Source of the DNA: Syntrophomonadaceae bacterium
GTDB taxonomy: Bacteria; Bacillota; PH28-bin88
DNA: 64,000 nucleotides
Assembly (NCBI GenBank): GCA_018333865.1
Contig: JAGXSE010000001.1
Span: 155,126 to 219,125 of the forward strand
Direction: 5' to 3'
Positions 17,596 through 26,585 of this stretch are shown here, one piece after another. The notes under the pieces are model-generated. The model ran no database searches. It saw only the letters and a program-made list of their open reading frames with translations, and was not told where the DNA came from. Numbering within the stretch: the stretch's first letter is position 1; every line of letters starts with the position of its first letter. A program made the translations under genes and the position numbers.

Positions 17596-18492
17596 ATGAA
17601 GCTTAAGGGCAGGATTCGCGTTGCAATAATTGGCCCTGGTAACATCGGCACAGATCTGATGTATAAAGTTTTGCGCAGTAAAAATCTAAAATTAGATCTG
17701 GTGGCCGGAGTAGTTGAGAATTCTGAAGGGCTGGCTTTGGCCCGGAAGGAGGGAGTGCCGGTTACTTCTGGTGGTATCGGACCAATTCTTGAAAATCAAG
17801 AAATAAAAATCGTATTTGACGCAACAGGCGCAAAGGCCCATTTTATCCACGCTCCAATGCTCGCAGCTGCTGGTAAAATTGCCATTGACCTTACCCCGGC
17901 TGCGGTTGGCCCTTATGTTGTGCCAGCTGTTAATATTGAAGATCATCTCAATAGTCCGAATATCAACCTGATTACCTGCGGGGGGCAGGCAACCATCCCT
18001 ATTGTATACGCGATCAATAAGGCGGCAGGTGTTTTGTATGCAGAGATAGTTGCTACTATCAGCAGCAAGAGCGCCGGGCCTGGAACCAGGCAAAACATTG
18101 ACGAGTTTACAAAAACCACTGCTGCCGGTCTGGTAAAAATCGGCGGGGCTCAAAGGGGAAAGGCAATCATTATTTTGAATCCTGCCGATCCCCCAATTTT
18201 GATGCGCAACACCATTTACACCCTGGTCCGCGAAAACAGTGCCGCCGAGATCAAAAAAGCGGTAGATGACATGGTAGCTCTGATTCAGGAATATGTGCCG
18301 GGGTACCGGCTAAAAATGCCACCGTTAATCGAAGGTAATAAGGTTACTACAATGATCGAAGTCAAGGGTGCCGGAGATTACTTGCCCGAATATTCAGGCA
18401 ATCTAGATATCATTACGGCTGCGGCAGTTAGTGTGGCTGAGAAACTAGCTGTGAATCTTCTTCAACAGTCAGGGGGTGAGGTTGTTGCCTGA
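17596..18492 (+). CDS. mhpF: Acylating acetaldehyde dehydrogenase (MhpF/DmpF type)
   Basis: A 298-residue acetaldehyde dehydrogenase oxidising acetaldehyde with NAD+ and CoA to acetyl-CoA. Motifs are the Rossmann [42 protein letters not shown] and the catalytic cysteine in [12 protein letters not shown], followed by [19 protein letters not shown]. In this family the enzyme forms a channelling complex with 4-hydroxy-2-oxovalerate aldolase, whose gene overlaps the end of this one. The ATG at 17596 follows GAAAGGAG; the open frame from a TTG at 17575 would put that site within the gene. Confidence 0.93.
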   Translation: MKLKGRIRVAIIGPGNIGTDLMYKVLRSKNLKLDLVAGVVENSEGLALARKEGVPVTSGGIGPILENQEIKIVFDATGAKAHFIHAPMLAAAGKIAIDLTPAAVGPYVVPAVNIEDHLNSPNINLITCGGQATIPIVYAINKAAGVLYAEIVATISSKSAGPGTRQNIDEFTKTTAAGLVKIGGAQRGKAIIILNPADPPILMRNTIYTLVRENSAAEIKKAVDDMVALIQEYVPGYRLKMPPLIEGNKVTTMIEVKGAGDYLPEYSGNLDIITAAAVSVAEKLAVNLLQQSGGEVVA

Positions 18493-19489
18493 AAGGATAC
18501 AAATAATTGATATGACCTTAAGAGATGGCAGCCATTCCTTTGACCATCAGTATACTCCTGCTCAAATGGCAGCAATATCAAAAGGCTTGGATGAAGCAGG
18601 TGTAGATTATATCGAGATCGGCCATGGAGACGGATTGGGAGCTTCATCACTTCAATATGGCTTGTCAGCGGCTACAGATGCGGAATACTTGCAAGCGGTT
18701 TCTGCCGTAGTAGAGCGGGCAAAAATAGGTGTCCTTTTACTGCCTGGAATTGGACTTAAGGAAGACTTGGAGATGGCTAAGGGTTATGGGGTGCGGGCAG
18801 CAAAAATTGCCTGCTTGGTGACAGAAGTTGATATTGGACAGCAGCATATCGAGCTTGCAAAGAGTCTGGGTTTAGAGGCTATCGGCTTTATGATGATGTC
18901 CCACCTGATCGAACCAGAGCAGGTTGCGATTAAGGCCAAGCTCTTTGCAGATTATGGGGCGGATATTGTATATGTGGTGGATTCAGCTGGTGCCCTGCTG
19001 CCTGCTGATGTAAAAGCCAGAATAACCAGAACTAGAGAATTGGTTAATATTCCGGTGGGATTTCATGCCCACAACAATTTGGGTTGTGCTGTGGGTAATG
19101 CCTTGGCTGCGGTTGAAGCTGGAGCAACGTATATTGATGTAGCTCTTTGCGGTTTGGGTGCTGGTGCCGGCAATGCCCAGTCCGAGGCGGTAGTTGCCGC
19201 TTTGATGAAAATGGGATACAAGACAGGTGTAGATCTATATAAGATCAGTGATGTTGCTCAGGACATTGCACGCCCAATGCTGCGGCGCCCCCAAGAAATT
19301 GATCGGGCGGCATTAATGCTTGGATATTCTGGGGTATATTCCAGTTTTCTGTTGCATACTTACCGGGCAGCAGAAAAATTTGGTGTTGACGCCAGGGATA
19401 TTCTGGTGGAATTAGGGCGGCGTAAAACTGTTGGCGGCCAAGAGGATATGATTGTCGATGTAGCCTTTGAACTGAGCCAAAAACCTTAA
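18476..19489 (+). CDS. mhpE: 4-hydroxy-2-oxovalerate aldolase (MhpE/DmpG type)
   Basis: A 337-residue aldolase splitting 4-hydroxy-2-oxovalerate into pyruvate and acetaldehyde. It is a TIM barrel with [11 protein letters not shown] (metal and pyruvate site), [34 protein letters not shown] (metal-binding histidines) and a C-terminal communication domain. It overlaps mhpF by 17 bases, indicating translational coupling and fitting the known channelling complex. The start is a GTG at 18476 or a TTG at 18482/18485, all near GGGGGTGAGG. Aromatic meta-cleavage genes, the usual neighbours, are absent, so the hydroxy-oxovalerate must come from another route. Confidence 0.92.
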   Translation: MRLLPERIQIIDMTLRDGSHSFDHQYTPAQMAAISKGLDEAGVDYIEIGHGDGLGASSLQYGLSAATDAEYLQAVSAVVERAKIGVLLLPGIGLKEDLEMAKGYGVRAAKIACLVTEVDIGQQHIELAKSLGLEAIGFMMMSHLIEPEQVAIKAKLFADYGADIVYVVDSAGALLPADVKARITRTRELVNIPVGFHAHNNLGCAVGNALAAVEAGATYIDVALCGLGAGAGNAQSEAVVAALMKMGYKTGVDLYKISDVAQDIARPMLRRPQEIDRAALMLGYSGVYSSFLLHTYRAAEKFGVDARDILVELGRRKTVGGQEDMIVDVAFELSQKP

Positions 19490-19518
19490 GCAAGAGAATT
19501 CTGGTTGAAAATAGAACA

Positions 19519-19561
19519 AAAAGACAGCACGCAAGAATTTCTTAGGGTGCTGTCTTTTTTG
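19519..19561 (+). terminator. Intrinsic terminator after mhpE
   Basis: AAAGACAGCAC and GTGCTGTCTTT pair around a 16-base loop, followed by TTTTT. It separates the ptb-mhpF-mhpE group from the IclR gene. Confidence 0.85.
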
Positions 19562-19765
19562 TAGAGTTAGAATGTTACAGTGAATTTCCTTGATCAAAAA
19601 AACTTTTCTGCTTTAGAAGGAATTTTAAAAAATACCTGGAAAGTAGTATTGCAGGCGAAACCAAAGTTCATTAGATTGAACTCGCTGGCCATATTCATTA
19701 TTCGTGGCAAGTAGTTTTAAGAAAATATAAAGTTAAGGTTTTGAACAATAGGGCGGTGATAATAA

Positions 19766-20536
19766 ATGCACAAATCCTACGAGGTCCCGGCAATAGCAAG
19801 GGCTTTTGACGTTCTGGAGTACTTATTTCGGAAAAAGGAAGCGACTTTTACCAGTATTCATGTTGAATTGGGCCTGCCCAAAAGCAGTGCTTACAATATT
19901 CTTGCTACTTTGGAAGCCCGCGGGTATATCAGGCGTTTAGGACAAGAAGGGAATTACGGGTTAGGACTAAGGCTTTTTGAACTTGGTAATGTTGCGGCGG
20001 CCAGGATAGATATTCGTAAGGAGGCTCTTCCATTTCTGAGAGAATTAGCTGCAAAGACAAATCAGACCTGTCATCTCGGTGTCTTAGACGAAACAGAAGG
20101 GGTCTATATGGAAAAAGTAGAGAGCACCCGTCCGGTAATTATGAATTCCTGGCTGGGAAAGAGGCTTTCTTTGCACAGCACTTCAATTGGCAAGACTCTC
20201 TTGGCATGGCAAAACCCGGTTAAGCTGGAGCAGATTCTAAACAAAATAGTATTGCATCGATATACGGATAAAACCATAACTGAGCCGGAAGAGCTTAGAA
20301 AGCACTTGCAAATAGTCAAGGAACAGGGTTACGCATTGGATAATGAAGAGAATGAACCGGAAATCCGGTGCGTAGCTGGCCCGGTTTGGGATATAAGCAG
20401 AGGAGTTATTGCTGCAATAAGTATATCTGGACTCACAACCCAGATGACCGATGAACGCCTGCCGGAATTGGTTACCGAGCTAAAAGATGCAACACAAAGA
20501 TTGTCTCATTACTTTGGGAGCAGCTCGAGATTCTAA
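19766..20536 (+). CDS. IclR family transcriptional regulator
   Basis: A 256-residue IclR-type regulator. Residues about 8-70 form the winged helix (AIARAFDVLEYLFRKKEATFTSI, LGLPKSSAYNILATLEARGYI). Residues about 85-250 form the effector-binding domain (YMEKVESTRPVIMNSWLGKRLSLHSTSIGKTLLAW, GYALDNEENEPEIRCVAGPVWD, AISISG). IclR proteins often control catabolic operons in response to small acids. Lying between ptb-mhpF-mhpE and the iorAB-etfA operon, it is the obvious candidate local regulator. The ATG follows GGGCGGTGAT. Effector and operator are unknown. Confidence 0.93.
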   Translation: MHKSYEVPAIARAFDVLEYLFRKKEATFTSIHVELGLPKSSAYNILATLEARGYIRRLGQEGNYGLGLRLFELGNVAAARIDIRKEALPFLRELAAKTNQTCHLGVLDETEGVYMEKVESTRPVIMNSWLGKRLSLHSTSIGKTLLAWQNPVKLEQILNKIVLHRYTDKTITEPEELRKHLQIVKEQGYALDNEENEPEIRCVAGPVWDISRGVIAAISISGLTTQMTDERLPELVTELKDATQRLSHYFGSSSRF

Positions 20537-20656
20537 TCAGGCCATCTCTTTGTTGCTGGTAAAAATATATTTTATGAAGGAGGCGAAAAGCTAAAAAGCT
20601 GTTATTTTGCAATATTGCGTTGATCATTGAAACATAAGGGGGAGTTAGAGCGAATT

Positions 20657-22483
20657 ATGAAAAAGTACGTAATGGGTAATACGGCTATAGCAGCCGGAGC
20701 AGTTGAGGCAGGTGTAAGAGTAGTAACCGGTTATCCCGGCACTCCTGCAACCGAAATAGTTGAAGAATTATCCGAGGTTAGTGGGATCAATGCGGAATGG
20801 CATACCAATGAACTGGTAGCCCTGGAAGTTGCGATGGGTGCCTCGTTATGTAATATTCGATCTTTGGCGGTAATGAAGCATAACGGTACTAACGTGGCTA
20901 CCGATTTTCTGATGCACATTAATTTTACTGGTATTCGGGGGGGAATGGTCCTGATATCAGCCGATGATCCTGGTGGCAATTCTTCACAAAACGAAGAGGA
21001 TACCAGGATTTTGATCCATACCTACGGCCATTTGCCGATATTTGATCCGTCCTCTCCTCAAGAGGCGAAAGAAATGATTAAGGTAGCTTATGATTTGTCC
21101 GAGCAAACTGAAAGCTGCTTTGTCTTGCGGCCCGTAATGCGTGTTTGCCATGCCAGGTCAATCATGGAAATCTCCGACATGGTGGCTGTTTCGGAAAGGA
21201 AACCGGATTTTATCAATGACCGTTCCCGCTATGTCATGAGTGCAGTAGCAGAAAAAGCTGCCGGCGGAAAAATGCGTCCGCTTTGGCGGCATGAACTCTT
21301 AAATCAGAAGCAGGCTGATTTTACGGCGATTGCTGAAGCCAGTCCTTTTAATTGGATTGAAGAGGGTGACGGAGATATCGGGCTAATTGGCTGCGGGATA
21401 GGTTATTCCTATATTAAAGAAGCTGAAAGCATGCTTGGCAAAAAATACCCTGTGCTTAAGCTTGGAACTCTCCCGCTGCCCCGCGAAAAAGTTCTTGAGT
21501 TTCTGCAAAAAGTCAAGACAGTGATAGTGTTCGAGGAGATTGAACCGGTAGTAGAGCGGCTGGTAAAACTGCTTTGTTTCGAAGCCGGTATTTCAGTTAA
21601 AGTATTGGGCCGTGAATCTTTTCTGCCGGCAGTAGGCGAGCTGTCTGCCTATGGTGTGGTAGATGCTCTGGCTAAGCTTGATAGCAGTATCTCTACCGGG
21701 AATTCCTCAACCATTTCTGCCCAGATTGCGCCCCCAATCAGAACTCGTACTCAGTGTGTTGGTTGCAGCTATCGCGGATTATTAAATGCGCTTAAACAGG
21801 TAGTCAGGAAGCATAAAGGAGTGGTTACCGGAGATATAGGATGTCACGATGCTGGTAGTTTCCCTCCTATTGAGCTGCAGTCGACCATTTATTGCATGGG
21901 AGCTTCTATCCCGCTTGCAACAGGTATGAAGGCCAGCGGGTTTGACAAGCCGGTCGTGGCACTGATCGGGGATTCTACCTTTTTCCATATGGGTATCAAC
22001 GGCTTGATCAACGCAATCTATAATCGCTCCAACATTACTATTGTGGTGGCAGATAACGGAACCACAGCCATGACTGGCTTTCAGCCTCATCCTGGCAGCG
22101 GTGAAGATATCCGCAGACAAGCAGCACCTAAGATCAGTGTGCAAAAGTTGGTTGAGGCTCTCGGCATTAGCGCCCGTACTGTTAATCCCTATAACATCGA
22201 GGAGACCAGGGTTGCTATTGAAGAGGCAGTCAAGGAAGAAGGCGTTTCGGTGGTGGTATCCTGTGCGCCCTGTTATCTTCGGGCCAGCAGGCGGAATATT
22301 CTCCCCTTCCAACCTAGAAAGGTGAAAATAGACTCCGAACGGTGCAACGGATGCAAGACATGCATTAATGATTTCGGCTGTCCTGCGCTGCGATATGAAA
22401 ACGAGAAAGTGACCAAGAACGAAATGACCTGCGTAGATTGTGGCCTGTGTGCTGACGTATGCAAGAGAGGAGCGATCATATGA
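20657..22483 (+). CDS. iorA: Indolepyruvate:ferredoxin oxidoreductase-type alpha subunit
   Basis: A 608-residue thiamine-diphosphate 2-oxoacid:ferredoxin oxidoreductase alpha chain of the IorA type, which oxidatively decarboxylates 2-oxoacids to acyl-CoA and reduced ferredoxin. An N-terminal pyrimidine-binding domain (GYPGTPATEI, EWHTNELVALEVAMGASL) is followed by a TPP-binding domain (GDIGCHDAGSFPP, GDSTFFHMGINGLINAIYN, ADNGTTAMTGFQPHPGSGED). The last 60 residues carry two 4Fe-4S motifs (CNGCKTCINDFGC and CVDCGLCADVC). IorA usually acts on aryl pyruvates, but the neighbouring genes suggest a short-chain substrate (inference). The start is ATG 20657, with weaker alternatives upstream. Confidence 0.9.
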   Translation: MKKYVMGNTAIAAGAVEAGVRVVTGYPGTPATEIVEELSEVSGINAEWHTNELVALEVAMGASLCNIRSLAVMKHNGTNVATDFLMHINFTGIRGGMVLISADDPGGNSSQNEEDTRILIHTYGHLPIFDPSSPQEAKEMIKVAYDLSEQTESCFVLRPVMRVCHARSIMEISDMVAVSERKPDFINDRSRYVMSAVAEKAAGGKMRPLWRHELLNQKQADFTAIAEASPFNWIEEGDGDIGLIGCGIGYSYIKEAESMLGKKYPVLKLGTLPLPREKVLEFLQKVKTVIVFEEIEPVVERLVKLLCFEAGISVKVLGRESFLPAVGELSAYGVVDALAKLDSSISTGNSSTISAQIAPPIRTRTQCVGCSYRGLLNALKQVVRKHKGVVTGDIGCHDAGSFPPIELQSTIYCMGASIPLATGMKASGFDKPVVALIGDSTFFHMGINGLINAIYNRSNITIVVADNGTTAMTGFQPHPGSGEDIRRQAAPKISVQKLVEALGISARTVNPYNIEETRVAIEEAVKEEGVSVVVSCAPCYLRASRRNILPFQPRKVKIDSERCNGCKTCINDFGCPALRYENEKVTKNEMTCVDCGLCADVCKRGAII

Positions 22484-23088
22484 AGTTAGACATTGTGATA
22501 TGTGGCGTAGGTGGGCAGGGGAATCTGCTGGCTTCTGTTGCTATTGCCCAATATGCCATAGGCAAGGGATTGAATGTATTTGGGACTGAAACCATCGGGG
22601 CTGCCCAGCGCGGCGGTTCTGTAGTATCTCACTTGCGCATCTCTGATCAGGCCATTTTTTCGCCACTGGTTCCACAGGCCAGCGCAGATCTGCTGATTGG
22701 CTTTGAACCTATTGAGGCATTAAGGAATATTAGGCTGGTAAATCCGGAGACACGCTTTATCATTAACATGCAACCTGTTCCGACAGTACTGTGCAACATG
22801 GGATTAGATGCTTACCCAGCTCCGGATAATATCGTGCAAGTGTTCCGCAATCGTTGTGCTGAAGGGTATGTGTTCAATGCAACAATGAAGGCCCAAGCAT
22901 TGGGTAATGCTCTGATGACCAACGTTGTAATTCTGGGAGCATTGGCCAGGATATCCAGCTTTTTCGATAAAGAGGAATTTAGCCGTACGGTAGCTGACCT
23001 GTTGCCAGCCAAAATACAAGACATCAATCTCCAGGCTTTTAATCTGGGATATGGCCTGATTGACCAGGAGCAATCGAATATTGCCTAA
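22480..23088 (+). CDS. iorB: Indolepyruvate:ferredoxin oxidoreductase-type beta subunit
   Basis: A 202-residue gamma-domain subunit of 2-oxoacid:ferredoxin oxidoreductases, partner of IorA. Signatures are VICGVGGQGNLLASVAIAQYA, the CoA-binding-like region TETIGAAQRGGSVVSHLRIS and ADLLIGFEPIEALRN. The ATG at 22480 follows AGAGAGGAG and overlaps the iorA stop (ATGA), so the two are translationally coupled, as expected for equimolar subunits. Confidence 0.92.
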   Translation: MKLDIVICGVGGQGNLLASVAIAQYAIGKGLNVFGTETIGAAQRGGSVVSHLRISDQAIFSPLVPQASADLLIGFEPIEALRNIRLVNPETRFIINMQPVPTVLCNMGLDAYPAPDNIVQVFRNRCAEGYVFNATMKAQALGNALMTNVVILGALARISSFFDKEEFSRTVADLLPAKIQDINLQAFNLGYGLIDQEQSNIA

Positions 23089-23144
23089 GGGAGAGCCTTT
23101 GCTTAATATATTAATTTGTAGTTTTAGAAGGGAGGCGAATTATT

Positions 23145-24590
23145 ATGAAAACGGCACAGGAATATATTGAAAGCATCAAAAAACTGAAGTTTAATGCTTA
23201 TGGCTTGGGGAAAAAAATCGATTGCCCTGCGGAACACCCCTTGATTAGACCGTCATTGAATGCTGTTGCGAAAACCTATGAAGTTGCCCACGATCCGTCT
23301 GTATTTGAGTTAGCAACAGCTACTTCTCATTTGACCGGACAAGTGATAAACCGTTTTACCCACACCCACCGGGATGTAAAAGACCTGGTAAGTAAAGTTA
23401 AGTTGCAGCGACTTTTAGGGCAAAAGACAGGCACCTGTTTTCAACGCTGTGTAGGAATGGATGCCATTAATGCCCTTGCCAGCACAACTTTTGAGATGGA
23501 CCAGGCTCTTGGGACAAATTATCACCAGCGGTTTAACATATTCTTGAATTATGTTCAAGAGAACGATTTAGTCTGTGATGGGGCCATGACTGACCCGAAG
23601 GGTGACCGCAGCAAGCGCCCCAGCCAGCAGGATGATCCTGATGTATTTATCCATGTTGTAGAGGAAAAAGTTGATGGGATAGTTGTTCGGGGTGCCAAGT
23701 GTCACCAAACCGGTGCCCTGAATTCCCATGAGATTATTGCCATGCCTACAATGGCAATGCGGGAAGAGGATGCTGAGTATGCAGTTTCTTTTGCTATTCC
23801 TAGCGATACTCCGGGAATAGTCTATATTCTTGGCCGCCAGGCTTCAGATACCCGCAAAATGGAAGGTGGTTCCATTGACGTTGGAAATGCAAACTATGGC
23901 GGTCAGGAATGTCTTGTGATTTTTGACAATGTTTTTGTGCCCTGGGAGCGGGTATTCATGTACCGGGAAGCTAAGTTTGCTGGCATGCTGGTAGAACGTT
24001 TTGCGGGATACCACCGGCAAAGCTATGGCGGATGCAAGGTGGGAGTTGGTGATGTTCTGATCGGAGCGGCAGCCAACTTGATTGATTACCACGGCATCAG
24101 CAAGGCATCTCATGCCAAAGATAAATTGGTAGAGATGATCCATCTGAATGAAACACTGTATGCCTGTGGTCTTGCCTGCTCAACTGAAGGAAAAGCTACC
24201 CCATCCGGGACCTATCTGATTGATTTAATGCTGGCCAATGTATGCAAATTAAACGTCACCAGGTTCCCCTATGAAATAGCAAGGCTGGCTGAGGATCTTG
24301 CCGGAGGCCTAATGGTAACCCTTCCGTCGGAAGCCGATTTCCGCAATCCTGATACGGGGCCGTATCTGGAAAAATATCTGCGTGGCGTCAGCGGTGTTGC
24401 TACCGAATGCCGGTTAAGGATGTTGCGGCTGGTCGAAAACCTTACCATTGGTGCTGCGGCGGTAGCCTATCGGACTGAATCAATGCATGGGGCCGGTCCT
24501 CCGCAAGCCATGAAAGTTATGATTGAAAGGCAAGGAAATCTGGAATACAAAAAGCTACTGGCCAGAGAACTGGCCGGAATTAATAACTAG
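23145..24590 (+). CDS. abfD: 4-hydroxybutyryl-CoA dehydratase / vinylacetyl-CoA isomerase family
   Basis: A 481-residue member of the AbfD branch of the HpaB-like flavoprotein superfamily. AbfD converts 4-hydroxybutyryl-CoA to crotonyl-CoA by a radical dehydration and isomerises vinylacetyl-CoA to crotonyl-CoA, using FAD and an unusual 4Fe-4S cluster. All four cluster ligands are present at family spacing: Cys98 and Cys102 (GTCFQRC), His290 and Cys297 (YHRQSYGGCK). The flavin-site AKCHQTGALNSHE and the Glu in YGGQECLVIFDNVFVP are also kept. Length is close to the usual 490. This excludes aromatic hydroxylases of the superfamily. It lies between iorAB and an acyl-CoA dehydrogenase/Etf set, consistent with making crotonyl-CoA. 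Confidence 0.88.
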   Translation: MKTAQEYIESIKKLKFNAYGLGKKIDCPAEHPLIRPSLNAVAKTYEVAHDPSVFELATATSHLTGQVINRFTHTHRDVKDLVSKVKLQRLLGQKTGTCFQRCVGMDAINALASTTFEMDQALGTNYHQRFNIFLNYVQENDLVCDGAMTDPKGDRSKRPSQQDDPDVFIHVVEEKVDGIVVRGAKCHQTGALNSHEIIAMPTMAMREEDAEYAVSFAIPSDTPGIVYILGRQASDTRKMEGGSIDVGNANYGGQECLVIFDNVFVPWERVFMYREAKFAGMLVERFAGYHRQSYGGCKVGVGDVLIGAAANLIDYHGISKASHAKDKLVEMIHLNETLYACGLACSTEGKATPSGTYLIDLMLANVCKLNVTRFPYEIARLAEDLAGGLMVTLPSEADFRNPDTGPYLEKYLRGVSGVATECRLRMLRLVENLTIGAAAVAYRTESMHGAGPPQAMKVMIERQGNLEYKKLLARELAGINN

Positions 24591-24625
24591 GCTGCCTGCC
24601 TAAGGGTAAGATAGGAGGGTTTTAG

Positions 24626-25765
24626 ATGAATTTTAGTTTAACTGAAGAGCAACAGATGATTCGTGACATGGTGCGGGAATTCGCGGAAAAAGAGATCAAG
24701 CCTTTTGCTGCAGAACTGGATCGAAAAGGGGAATTTCCTGCTGAGATTATTAAAAAGCTTGCAGATCTAGGTGTTTTGGGCATTCCAATTCCTGAAGAGC
24801 ACGGCGGTAGCGGAGCTAGCTTTTTGAGCTATATTATCGCTATTGAGGAATTATCCCGTGGCTGCGCTTCTACCGGCGTAATTGTCGAAACCCATACTTC
24901 TCTTGGTAGCGAACCTATCTTGCATTGGGGAACACCGGAACAAAAGCGTAAATACCTTCCCCGGCTTGCTTCAGGTGAGATTATTGGTTCATTTGGTTTG
25001 ACCGAGCCAAACGCAGGTTCTGATGCAGGAGGTATGCAGACTACTGCCGTGCTGGATGGAGATGAGTATGTAATTAACGGCTCGAAGATTTTTATCTCTA
25101 ACGCAGGGGCATCGGAGCTGACCATTGTTTTTGCCAAAACTGAGAAAAGCTCAGGGGTTAAGGGTATCTCGGCTTTTATTGTCGAGAAGAATACGCCCGG
25201 TTATATTGTCGGCTCACCGGAAGATAAACTGGGTATTAGAGCTTCTCAAACCTGTTCCCTTACTTTTGAGGATATGCGGGTGCCAAAGGAAAATATTTTA
25301 GGGAAACCAGGTGAAGGCTTTAAAATTGCCATGCATGCCCTTGATGGAGGCCGGATAGCAATTGCTGCCCAGGCTTTGGGAATTGCGCAGGCGGCTTTTG
25401 AGGAAGCAATCAAGTACTCGAAAGAACGGATTCAGTTTGGTCAGCCAATAGCTAAGTTCCAGGGAGTGCAGTGGATGATTGCCGATATGGCTACAGATAT
25501 TCAAGCAGCCCGCTTGCTTACCTACCAGGCCGCATGGCTTAAAGACGAAGGACAAAAATATACCAAGGAGGCGGCTATGGCCAAGCTTTATGCGTCAGAG
25601 GCGGCCATGCGCCATACCGTTAAGGCAGTACAAGTTCATGGCGGTTACGGTTATACCATGGAGTATCCGGTCCAACGCCATATGCGAGATGCAAAGATTA
25701 CAGAGATATATGAGGGCACTTCTGAAGTTCAACGGATAGTAATTGCGAGCAACATACTCAGATAA
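24626..25765 (+). CDS. Acyl-CoA dehydrogenase, short-chain (butyryl-CoA) type
   Basis: A 379-residue FAD acyl-CoA dehydrogenase. Motifs are FSLTEEQQMIRDMVREFAEKEI at the start, FGLTEPNAGSDAGGMQTTA (flavin and substrate contact), a QVHGGYGYTMEYPVQRHMRDAKI region and the catalytic glutamate in EIYEGTSEVQRIVIA, placed as in short-chain enzymes. Followed immediately by etfB and etfA, it probably reduces crotonyl-CoA or oxidises butyryl-CoA with the flavoprotein as electron partner. The ATG follows AGGAGGG. Confidence 0.92.
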   Translation: MNFSLTEEQQMIRDMVREFAEKEIKPFAAELDRKGEFPAEIIKKLADLGVLGIPIPEEHGGSGASFLSYIIAIEELSRGCASTGVIVETHTSLGSEPILHWGTPEQKRKYLPRLASGEIIGSFGLTEPNAGSDAGGMQTTAVLDGDEYVINGSKIFISNAGASELTIVFAKTEKSSGVKGISAFIVEKNTPGYIVGSPEDKLGIRASQTCSLTFEDMRVPKENILGKPGEGFKIAMHALDGGRIAIAAQALGIAQAAFEEAIKYSKERIQFGQPIAKFQGVQWMIADMATDIQAARLLTYQAAWLKDEGQKYTKEAAMAKLYASEAAMRHTVKAVQVHGGYGYTMEYPVQRHMRDAKITEIYEGTSEVQRIVIASNILR

Positions 25766-25788
25766 GGGCAGGAGGAAAAATTTTAACA

Positions 25789-26571
25789 GTGCGTATTGCA
25801 GTTTGTATTAAACAGGTACCTGATACAACAGACGTCCGGATTGACCCTGAAAAAGGAACCTTAATTCGCGAAGGTGTTCCTTCAATTATTAACCCTGATG
25901 ATAAGCATGCTTTGGAGGAAGCATTGTCCTTGCGGGAGATTCACGGTGGGGAGGTCATTGTGATATCCATGGGCCCTCCCCAGGCAGAAAAAGCCCTGCG
26001 ACAAGCGCTAGCCATGGGGGTTGACCGGGCAATCCTTGTTACCGACAGGTTATTTGCAGGGGCTGATACTTTTGCAACAGCAAATGCCTTGGCAGCTATA
26101 TTGATAAAATTGGGTAACATTGACCTGGTTCTTTGCGGTCAGCAGGCCATCGATGGAGATACTGCCCAAGTCGGCCCTCAGTTAGCAGAAAGGTTATGTT
26201 TCCCCCAGGTCACCTATGCAGTACAAATTGAAATTGAAAATGGGAAAGCGGTCGTTAAACGGAACATTGATCAGGGAATAGAACAGATCGAAGCTCAACT
26301 GCCGGCATTAGTAACAGCAACAAAACAGCTAAATCAACCAAGGTATCCTTCGGTTGCGAATATAGTTAAACTAAAAGGACGTCGAGTGGATCGATTCACG
26401 GCTGCTGACCTGGGTCTCACTTCTAATCAGGTAGGTCTGGCCGGTTCTCTTACAAAAGTAAAGAAGACCTTTGCCCCACAATTAAGGGGTAGTATTGAGA
26501 TGCTCCATGGCAGCGGTCCTGAAGTGATGGAAAGCATTATGCACAGGCTTCAACAGCGAAATATTATTTAG
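25789..26571 (+). CDS. etfB: Electron transfer flavoprotein beta subunit
   Basis: A 260-residue EtfB. Recognisable parts are RIAVCIKQVPDTTDVRIDPEKG, a conserved INPDDKHALEEAL, and CGQQAIDGDTAQVGPQLAERL. The sequence IDGDTAQVGP resembles clostridial EtfB proteins that carry the bifurcating FAD, unlike mitochondrial ETF. The GTG start at 25789 follows GGAGG at slightly long spacing. It is placed between the acyl-CoA dehydrogenase and etfA in one operon. Confidence 0.92.
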   Translation: MRIAVCIKQVPDTTDVRIDPEKGTLIREGVPSIINPDDKHALEEALSLREIHGGEVIVISMGPPQAEKALRQALAMGVDRAILVTDRLFAGADTFATANALAAILIKLGNIDLVLCGQQAIDGDTAQVGPQLAERLCFPQVTYAVQIEIENGKAVVKRNIDQGIEQIEAQLPALVTATKQLNQPRYPSVANIVKLKGRRVDRFTAADLGLTSNQVGLAGSLTKVKKTFAPQLRGSIEMLHGSGPEVMESIMHRLQQRNII

Positions 26572-26585
26572 CAAGGAGAGACCGA

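Noticed and set aside
17692..18153. A 153-codon minus-strand frame inside mhpF
   Set aside because: Antisense shadow of a gene with complete dehydrogenase motifs.
21782..22312. A 176-codon minus-strand frame inside iorA
   Set aside because: Antisense shadow; iorA motifs run through the whole region.
23145..24590. Assignment as an aromatic (4-hydroxyphenylacetate) hydroxylase
   Set aside because: Those HpaB-type enzymes lack the Cys-x3-Cys and His-x6-Cys cluster ligands that are all present here.
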